NCBI RefSeq assembly: GCF_020707215.1 | Contig: NZ_JAJFET010000004.1 | Location: 62,001-126,000, forward strand | DNA: 64,000 nt | Direction of reading: 5' to 3' | From: Sphingomonas sp. PL-96 | GTDB taxonomy: Bacteria > Pseudomonadota > Alphaproteobacteria > Sphingomonadales > Sphingomonadaceae | In this document: piece after piece, positions 55,366 to 61,454 of the stretch | How positions within the stretch are numbered: the first letter of the stretch is position 1 | How the letters are laid out: each line of letters opens with the position of its first letter | Program-made: the position numbers and the translations under genes | The notes under the pieces: model-generated | Seen by the model: only the letters and a program-made list of their open reading frames with translations | Database searches by the model: none | Told to the model about the DNA's origin: nothing

Positions 55366-56520
55366 GTGGCCATCCAACCGACGATCCGTCCCGTCCAGTC
55401 CAAGGCGGACCGCAAGGCGTTCATCGACCTGCCTTTCCGCCTATACGCGAACGATCCGCACTGGGTCCCGCCGCTGAAGAGCGAGGTCGCCGGCCAGATC
55501 GATCCGAAGAAGAACGGCTGGTTCAGCCATGCAGAGGCGCAGCTGATGCTCGCGGAGCGCGACGGCAAGGTCGTAGGCCGCATTTCCGCGCACCTCGACA
55601 CGCTGGCGCTGACCATGCCGGCCGAGCAGGGCTTCGGGCCCGGCGTGGGCTTCTGGGGGATGTTCGAGGCGGAGGATGCCGCAACCGGCGCCGCCCTGAT
55701 CGCGGCGGCCGAGGACTGGCTGCGCGCCAAGGGCATGACCCGCGCGATCGGCCCGGTGAGCCTGTCGGTGTGGGAAGAACCAGGCCTCCTCATCAAGGGG
55801 CAGGACCACAGCCCCACCGTGATGATGGGCCACCACCGCGCTGAATATCAGGGCTGGGTCGAGGCTGCCGGCTACCAGCCGGTCAAGCAGCTCGTCACCT
55901 ATGAGCTCGACATCACCCAGGCGTTCCCGCCGATCGTCAACCGCATCATCCAGTCGGGCGAAAAGAACGCGCGCATCCGCATCCGCAAGGTGAACAAGGC
56001 ACGCTTTGCCGAGGAAGCGGCCATCATCCTGGGCATCTTGAACGACGCCTGGTCGGACAACTGGGGCTTCGTGCCGCTCACCCAGCCCGAGATCGACGAC
56101 GTCGGCAAGAAGCTGAAGCCCATCGTTTTCGAGGACCTGATCCGCATCGCCGAACTGGACGGCGAGCCGGTCGCGTTCATGATCACGCTTCCCGACCTCA
56201 ACGAGGCGATCAAGCCGCTCAACGGCTCGCTGCTGCCGTTCGGCTGGGCCAAGCTGCTGCTGTGGCTGCGCAAGCCGCAGGTCCGCACGATGCGCGTGCC
56301 GCTGATGGGCGTGGTCAAGCGACTGCAGGCCTCGCGCATGGCGAGCCAGCTGGCCTTCATGATGATCGAGTACATCCGCCGGGATGCGGTGGCGCACTAT
56401 GGCGCGACCCGCGGCGAGATCGGCTGGGTCCTGGACGACAACCAGGGGATGATCGCGATCGCCGATGCGATCCAGAGCCGGATCAACCGCGTCTACCAAG
56501 TCTATCAGCGCACCCTGTAA
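55366..56520 (+). CDS. GNAT-like acyltransferase, candidate bacterial ceramide synthase (bCerS-like)
   Basis: 384 residues. The opening FIDLPFRLYANDPHWVPPLK and the middle AIGPVSLSVWEEPGLLIKGQ are hallmarks of a proteobacterial GNAT-fold family often labelled N-acetyltransferase. A member in Caulobacter, encoded near spt, N-acylates the sphingoid base. Two GNAT-like halves are apparent. GTG 55366 has GGAGG at 5 bases. With the SDR, ACP and Spt genes it completes a ceramide pathway within 8 kb. The call is based on remembered family features plus context, not on a search. Confidence 0.65.
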   Translation: MAIQPTIRPVQSKADRKAFIDLPFRLYANDPHWVPPLKSEVAGQIDPKKNGWFSHAEAQLMLAERDGKVVGRISAHLDTLALTMPAEQGFGPGVGFWGMFEAEDAATGAALIAAAEDWLRAKGMTRAIGPVSLSVWEEPGLLIKGQDHSPTVMMGHHRAEYQGWVEAAGYQPVKQLVTYELDITQAFPPIVNRIIQSGEKNARIRIRKVNKARFAEEAAIILGILNDAWSDNWGFVPLTQPEIDDVGKKLKPIVFEDLIRIAELDGEPVAFMITLPDLNEAIKPLNGSLLPFGWAKLLLWLRKPQVRTMRVPLMGVVKRLQASRMASQLAFMMIEYIRRDAVAHYGATRGEIGWVLDDNQGMIAIADAIQSRINRVYQVYQRTL

Positions 56521-56529
56521 CGCGCGCTG

Positions 56530-56552
56530 CCGGGGGCAGGGCCTGCCCCCGG
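56530..56552. terminator. Hairpin between convergent genes
   Basis: CCGGGGGCAGG and CCTGCCCCCGG form a nearly perfect 10-11 bp stem with almost no loop, 10 bases past the GNAT-like stop. Probably a bidirectional transcript end. Confidence 0.6.
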
Positions 56553-56568
56553 GCGCGAAACCGCACGC

Positions 56569-56853
56569 TTAGCGACGCAGGTCGACGAGCGGGTCGTAGC
56601 CAAGGTCCAGCCACTGCTGGCGGGTGTGGCACTCCCGGCGCGGCAGGCGGGAGCCGGTGATCTCGGTCTTCACGCAATAGCGGGTCGACGGATTCACCGC
56701 TTTGGTCGTCAGCTCGCCATCCGTAGCGACTTCCGCCGGTGCCTTGACGGCCGGTGCCGGCACGGTCCGCAGCGGGTCCGCCATCGCAGGGGCTGCGACG
56801 GTGGCGACACCAAGGACGAGGGCGGCAGTGGCGGCAACAACACGAACGATCAT
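56569..56853 (-). CDS. Small exported hypothetical protein
   Basis: 94 residues. A signal peptide (MIVRVVAATAALVLGVATVA) precedes a short mature part with RYCVKTEITGSRLPRRECHT and QQWLDLGYDP. The two cysteines about 15 apart around TGSR recur in small periplasmic proteins of this group, as I recall. Function unknown. ATG 56853 follows GGGAGAG. Confidence 0.7.
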   Translation of the reverse strand: MIVRVVAATAALVLGVATVAAPAMADPLRTVPAPAVKAPAEVATDGELTTKAVNPSTRYCVKTEITGSRLPRRECHTRQQWLDLGYDPLVDLRR

Positions 56854-57265
56854 GACAGTCTCTCCCTGAACTGCAGCCAATCGGCTGACGGAGAGAGCAG
56901 TGCATTATGCGTGCCAAACAGTGGCGCGACGTAATCTCAACGACTTACCAGACCGCCTGCCGCTGGCCAGCAAAACAGGCAGCCGAACCGCAGCAATACG
57001 CGCCATGTGTTGGCGGATTGCCCGGTCGCTCGGCCATGCAAGTTAAGAAGGAAGCGATCGTGCGGCAGGTCTCGCCCGAAGAGCGCCGCAAGAGGGTGGA
57101 CGACTCGGCCTACCGCGCCGCTCTCCGGACGCAGCTTCTCAAGCGCCCCCGAGGCGATCCTGCGCACCGCGAGCGAGGTCTTGCACGAGGATCCGGGCAA
57201 GAGACAGCTAGTTCGCCCACGCACCACGGTCCGGCCTCTGCTCGCCGGGAGCCGCGCCCCAAACC
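56854..57265. other. Gene-poor gap, possible decayed frame
   Basis: About 410 bp. The plus strand has a frame from ATG 57036 (VSPEERRKRVDDSAYRAALR) that turns to low-complexity sequence at about 57150, while another frame then reads APEAILRTASEVLHEDPGKR. The pair could be a small frameshifted gene or chance. I see no RNA gene or repeat. Confidence 0.3.
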
Positions 57266-58060
57266 TCAGAAGCGCCGCGCCACCCCGGCATAGAGCCGCA
57301 GGTCCGGCGTGTCGTGGTTGAGGCCAGCGGCGGTCCCCAGGTCCAGCTGGGTATCGTCATTCACCATCCAGCCGAACGACAGCGCGGCACGGACTTCGGT
57401 CGCCGCCTCGACCGGATCGTCATCGCGGCGGACCTCCCCCTCCAGCTCCATCGCCAGCGCGTCGGTCAGCGCGACCTCCAGCCCGACGATGTTGCCATAG
57501 GCCAGGTGCCGGCCATGGCCGTCCTCATTCGCCTCGGCTGCCACCTCCGGGGAGAGTTGCAGCGTGAACGTGTCGTTGAGTTCATAGGACAGCGGCACGA
57601 TCAGGCTCGCGCCCCAGTCTCCGCCGCCGATCGGCTGGCGGCCGACGGGCAGCGTGACCGACGGCTGCACGGCCCAGGAGAAGCCGGAGCCGTCCGGATT
57701 GGCGAGGTTGACGCGCGCGCCCAGCGTCAGGTCGCCGACGCGGTTCTGCCGCTCGGTCTCGCCCAAAACCCGGTCGCGCGTCACCTCGCGACCAAAGGGC
57801 TGCCATTCCAGCTGCAGCTCGGCACGATCGCTGACGCCGAAGCGCAGCAGCGTGTCGGCGATCAGCAGCGTGTCGGTGCGCTCGTCGGCGCTGCGGTCAT
57901 GCTCCCAATCGACCAGGGCGGTTTCCACCGCCACCGCGCCCTGGTCCAGCACGCACGGGCTCTGACCAAGGCTGGGACGCGTGGGGCAATAGTCGCGCGC
58001 CTGGGCGGCGACAGGACACAGCAACGCCACCGCAAGCGCGGCCGAGCAGAGCGGCCTCAC
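57266..58060 (-). CDS. Outer-membrane transporter-like protein (phenol MetA-type beta barrel)
   Basis: 264 residues. A signal peptide (CSAALAVALLCPVAAQARD) leads into alternating beta strands (VETALVDWEHDR, RAELQLEWQPFGRE, VGDLTLGARVNLANPDG, WAVQPSVTLPVGRQPIGGGD) and a C-terminal aromatic residue in LRLYAGVARRF, as for outer-membrane barrels. It matches the family named for MetA of phenol degradation. The substrate is unknown. GTG 58060 overlaps the xthA stop (GTGA). Confidence 0.8.
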   Translation of the reverse strand: MRPLCSAALAVALLCPVAAQARDYCPTRPSLGQSPCVLDQGAVAVETALVDWEHDRSADERTDTLLIADTLLRFGVSDRAELQLEWQPFGREVTRDRVLGETERQNRVGDLTLGARVNLANPDGSGFSWAVQPSVTLPVGRQPIGGGDWGASLIVPLSYELNDTFTLQLSPEVAAEANEDGHGRHLAYGNIVGLEVALTDALAMELEGEVRRDDDPVEAATEVRAALSFGWMVNDDTQLDLGTAAGLNHDTPDLRLYAGVARRF

Positions 58061-58827
58061 CGCAACCGCACCCAGGTGGGCGCATGGTCGCTGGCCTTTT
58101 CGCGGCCGCGATACGCCTTGTCGACACCGGCGTCCTGCATGCGGTCGGCCGCGATCGGGCTCAGCAACAGATGGTCGATGCGAAAGCCAGCATCCCGCTG
58201 CCAGGCACCGGCCTGATAGTCCCAGAAGGTCCACACGCCCCCCTTGGGAAAGCGGGTGCGCAGCGCGTCGGTCCAGCCCTGCGCCACCAGTGCGCGATAG
58301 CCCTGGCGCGACTCCGGCTGCATCAGCGCATCGCTCGCCATCGCCCGTACCGAGAACACGTCGTCGTCGTTCGGAATGACGTTGTAGTCGCCGGCCAGCA
58401 CCACCGGCCGCTCCTCAGCCAGCAGGTCGCGCGCACGCGCCGACAGCCGCTCGATCCAGCGCAGCTTATAATCGAACTTGGGTCCGGGCACCGGATTGCC
58501 GTTGGGCAGGTAGATCGACGCGATCACCACCCCATCGACCTCGGTTTCCAGATAGCGGCTGTGCTCGTCCTCGGGCTCGCCGGAAAGCCCGCGCTGCCAC
58601 TCGATCGGATCGGCGCCCCTGGCCAGCACGGCAACGCCGTTGAACCCCTTTTGCCCATGCCAGACGGCGCCATAGCCTGCTGCGCGAATTTCCGCCTCGG
58701 GAAAGGTCTCGTCGCTGGACTTGAGCTCTTGCAGGCAGACGACGTCGGGCGTCTGCTCCTCAAGATACTCCAGCAGGCGCGGCAGGCGCGCCTTGATGCC
58801 GTTGACGTTGTAGCTGACGATGCGCAC
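58057..58827 (-). CDS. xthA: Exodeoxyribonuclease III
   Basis: 256 residues. AP endonuclease and 3'-5' exonuclease of base excision repair. Motifs: SYNVNGIKARLPRLLEYLEE, VVCLQELKSSDETFP (catalytic Glu), GNPVPGPKFDYKLRW, VVLAGDYNVIPNDDDV (GDYN) and the C-terminal RIDHLLLSP and SDHAPTW. Normal length. Confidence 0.96.
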   Translation of the reverse strand: MRIVSYNVNGIKARLPRLLEYLEEQTPDVVCLQELKSSDETFPEAEIRAAGYGAVWHGQKGFNGVAVLARGADPIEWQRGLSGEPEDEHSRYLETEVDGVVIASIYLPNGNPVPGPKFDYKLRWIERLSARARDLLAEERPVVLAGDYNVIPNDDDVFSVRAMASDALMQPESRQGYRALVAQGWTDALRTRFPKGGVWTFWDYQAGAWQRDAGFRIDHLLLSPIAADRMQDAGVDKAYRGREKASDHAPTWVRLR

Positions 58828-58836
58828 GCTCGAGCG

Positions 58837-59175
58837 TCAGACCGAAAAGCTGCTGCCGCAGCCGCAGCCCGACGCGGCATTGGGGTTCTCGACCCGGAAG
58901 GCGGCGCCGCCCAGCGACTCCACGAAGTCCACCTGCGCGCCCCCGACCAGGTCCAGGCTCATCGAGTCGACCACCAACTGGACGCCGTCGGTTTCGGTCA
59001 CGCTGTCGTCGCCCTCCGGCGCGTCGGCCAGGCCGAAGCGGTACTGGAAGCCCGAACAGCCGCCCCCTTCGACTGAGAGACGCAGGATCGCGGGCTTGCC
59101 CTGGCGCGCAGCGATCGCGGCCACACGGGCAGCGGCGGATGGCGTCAGGCCGACGGAAAGAGGATTGGTGGCCAT
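58837..59175 (-). CDS. erpA: Iron-sulfur cluster insertion protein (ErpA/IscA type)
   Basis: 112 residues. The three cluster-binding cysteines are C40 in GGGCSGFQY and C104, C106 in SGCGCGSSF. A-type carrier that hands Fe-S clusters to apoproteins. It starts 9 bp downstream side of the xthA gene on the same strand, an order common in alphaproteobacteria. Which A-type carrier it is (ErpA or IscA) rests on family similarity. Confidence 0.92.
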   Translation of the reverse strand: MATNPLSVGLTPSAAARVAAIAARQGKPAILRLSVEGGGCSGFQYRFGLADAPEGDDSVTETDGVQLVVDSMSLDLVGGAQVDFVESLGGAAFRVENPNAASGCGCGSSFSV

Positions 59176-59264
59176 GGCCGGGAGATAAGAGGAACGGGGG
59201 CCATCGGCAACCTCATGGTCGCCGTGGCCCCTCTCCTCTCCGTACCTCGAAAAACTCGGAGCGA

Positions 59265-60092
59265 TCAGTTCGCCGGGCCGCCAACGCCCAGCTGGCGATT
59301 GCGAGCCGCGCGGTCCTGTGCCGCCAGCAGCTGGTCGCCGGCCTGCAAATAGGGGACAGGGTTGACCGCCGCGCCGTTGATGCGGACTTCATAGTGCAGG
59401 TGGCTGCCGGTCGAGCGGCCGGTCGAGCCCATCAGGCCGATCAGCTGGCCGCGGCGCACGCGGGTGTTCTCGCCCACCAGGATCTTCGACAGATGGCCAT
59501 AGCGGGTCTGGATACCCTTGCCATGGTTGAGCTCGATCAGGTTGCCATAGCCGCCGGCGCGCTGGGCGCGACCGACGATGCCGTCTGCCGTCGCATAGAC
59601 GGGCGTGCCGATCGGCCCGGGAAGGTCAATGCCGGCGTGCATCGCGGCAGTGCCGCGGAACGGGTCGGAACGGACGCCGAAGTTGCTCGACAGCTTCATG
59701 TCGTCGATCGGCTGGAGCGACGGGATGGCGATCGCCGCCTGCTCGGTCGTGTCGAGCTTTTTCCAGGTCATGAAGAGGTTGCGGAACTGGGAGTCCGCTT
59801 CGCTCGACGCTGCCGTCATCGTCGCCGCCTCGGCCGTGCTCACCGGCTCATAGGGGCCACCCACTGCCTCGGCGGGGCCGGCCGCAACCGCCGGGTCGAC
59901 CGCGGCATTGGCGGCGCCATAGCCCGAACCCAGCGTCAGCGCGGCGAACGCCATCACCATCGCCTGCGTGCGGGCTGCGCCCCCGCTGCGGCGGCGGGTC
60001 TGGCCGTCTGCGGCGAGATCGCGAAAAGTGAAGAAACGACGGAACCGCTGAGCAATCGCGGCGTTGGCTGAGACGACGTTGCTGATGGTCAT
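59265..60092 (-). CDS. M23-family metallopeptidase
   Basis: 275 residues. An N-terminal signal or anchor (MVMAFAALTLGSGYGAANA, preceded by about 40 residues) and a short linker precede the LytM/M23 domain with Zn ligands H152 and D156 (HAGIDLPGP), H200 (RYGHLS) and H231-x-H233 (SHLHYEVRING). All catalytic residues are intact, so it probably cuts peptidoglycan cross-links in the periplasm. It stands alone, with about 110 bp upstream. Confidence 0.9.
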   Translation of the reverse strand: MTISNVVSANAAIAQRFRRFFTFRDLAADGQTRRRSGGAARTQAMVMAFAALTLGSGYGAANAAVDPAVAAGPAEAVGGPYEPVSTAEAATMTAASSEADSQFRNLFMTWKKLDTTEQAAIAIPSLQPIDDMKLSSNFGVRSDPFRGTAAMHAGIDLPGPIGTPVYATADGIVGRAQRAGGYGNLIELNHGKGIQTRYGHLSKILVGENTRVRRGQLIGLMGSTGRSTGSHLHYEVRINGAAVNPVPYLQAGDQLLAAQDRAARNRQLGVGGPAN

Positions 60093-60201
60093 ACTGAGTC
60101 CGGCGATCCAGGCGTTAGCAACCGGCGGGCCGGTCGCGGCTTCATCGATGTCTCAGCTGCAGCCCCTCCGCGCCTTGACGACTGTTGGTTGACCCCAGGC
60201 G

Positions 60202-60996
60202 TCAGCTTTCCGCAAGCGGCTCGTAATAATCGCGCGTCAGACCGGCATAGGCGCGCGCTGAATCGTTGAACGGTGGCTTAATGGCTCCGCGGAAGTGCCG
60301 ACGCACCAGCGTCTGCCAGTGCGCGGCGGGAATGATTCGTTCGATTTTACAACGCTGTTGGAACCATCGGGTGCCGGCGGAAACATGCCGGATTTCATCG
60401 GTATAGATGCGGTGGAGGATGCGTGCGGTCGCCTCGTCGCCGGCTGCCCGCGCCCGATCGACCGTGGCCGGCGTCACGTCCAGTCCGCGCGCTTCCAGCA
60501 CCATCGGCACCACCGCCAGCCGGGCGAGCGCGTCGTGCGCGGTCTCGATCGCGGAATCCCACAAACCGTCGTGCGCAGGCAGCGCGCCATAGTGGCTGCC
60601 GAGCTGGCGCAGCCGGCGCTCCAGCAGCGCAAAATGCATCGCCTCGTCCGCGCCGACGCTGATCCAGTCGTCGGTAAAGCCGCGCGGAAACTCCGCCCCG
60701 AACCGCCCGGCGGCATCGAACGCCAGGTCGATCGCGACGAACTCGATGTGTGCCAGCGCGTGCAGCAGCGCCAGACGCCCGCGCTCGGACCCGCCCTTGC
60801 CGCGCTTGGGCATGCGGTTCGGCGGCAGCAGTTCGGGGTGCTCCGGACGACCCGGCCGATCGGGCATCGCCACGTCAAAGGCAAAAGCCAGGTCGCCGCG
60901 CCGCCATGCCCGCGCGGTGGCGCGCGCCGCCTTCACCTTGGCGCGCGGGTCGGCGATCTCCAGCACCGCGCGGCATGCCTGGGCGATGCTCGTCAC
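60202..60996 (-). CDS. Ferritin-like protein, DUF455 family
   Basis: 264 residues. Helical di-iron fold: ALLHALAHIEFVAIDLAFDA (E and H ligands), DEAMHFALLERRL and RILHRIYTDEIRHVSAGTRW. DUF455 proteins resemble tRNA-hydroxylase or ferritin-like oxygenases; their role is not known. The GTG start overlaps the bcp stop (GTGA), so it is part of the glnE-bcp operon. Confidence 0.88.
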   Translation of the reverse strand: MTSIAQACRAVLEIADPRAKVKAARATARAWRRGDLAFAFDVAMPDRPGRPEHPELLPPNRMPKRGKGGSERGRLALLHALAHIEFVAIDLAFDAAGRFGAEFPRGFTDDWISVGADEAMHFALLERRLRQLGSHYGALPAHDGLWDSAIETAHDALARLAVVPMVLEARGLDVTPATVDRARAAGDEATARILHRIYTDEIRHVSAGTRWFQQRCKIERIIPAAHWQTLVRRHFRGAIKPPFNDSARAYAGLTRDYYEPLAES

Positions 60997-61454
60997 CCGG
61001 CGGTCTTCAGCGCTCGTGCCGCCGTCAGCACGGCCTCGGCATGGCCGGGCACCTTCACCTTGCGCCATTGCTGCACCAGCCGCCCCTCGCCATCGAACAG
61101 AAAGGTCGCGCGCTCGATCCCCATGTAGCTGCGGCCGTAGAGCTTCTTCTCGCCCCATACGCCAAAGGCCTCGCAGGCGTCGCCCTCGTCGCTCGCCAGC
61201 CGGACCGCCAGTTCATGCTTGGCGATGAAGCGTTCCAGCTTGGCCGGCGGATCCTTCGACACGCCGATTACGGCGACGCCCGCTTCCCCAAATTGCGCCG
61301 CAAGGTCGCCGAAGTCGATCGCCTCGCGCGTGCAGCCCGCGGTGTCGGCCTTGGGGTAGAAATAGATCACCGCCGGCCGCACTGCCGACAGGTCGAAGCG
61401 CCCACCGTCGCTCCCCGTCAGGGTCACCGCCGGGATCATGTCGCCCAGGTTCAT
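60993..61454 (-). CDS. bcp: Thioredoxin-dependent peroxiredoxin (Bcp/PrxQ)
   Basis: 153 residues. Reduces hydroperoxides. Peroxidatic C41 lies in YPKADTAGCTREAIDF. The common resolving cysteine 5 residues on is absent, and the only other Cys is about position 93, so it may be a 1-Cys or atypical form. GVSKDPPAKLERFIAKH and IERATFLFDGEG complete the fold. Its ATG overlaps the glnE stop (ATGA). Confidence 0.94.
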   Translation of the reverse strand: MNLGDMIPAVTLTGSDGGRFDLSAVRPAVIYFYPKADTAGCTREAIDFGDLAAQFGEAGVAVIGVSKDPPAKLERFIAKHELAVRLASDEGDACEAFGVWGEKKLYGRSYMGIERATFLFDGEGRLVQQWRKVKVPGHAEAVLTAARALKTAG

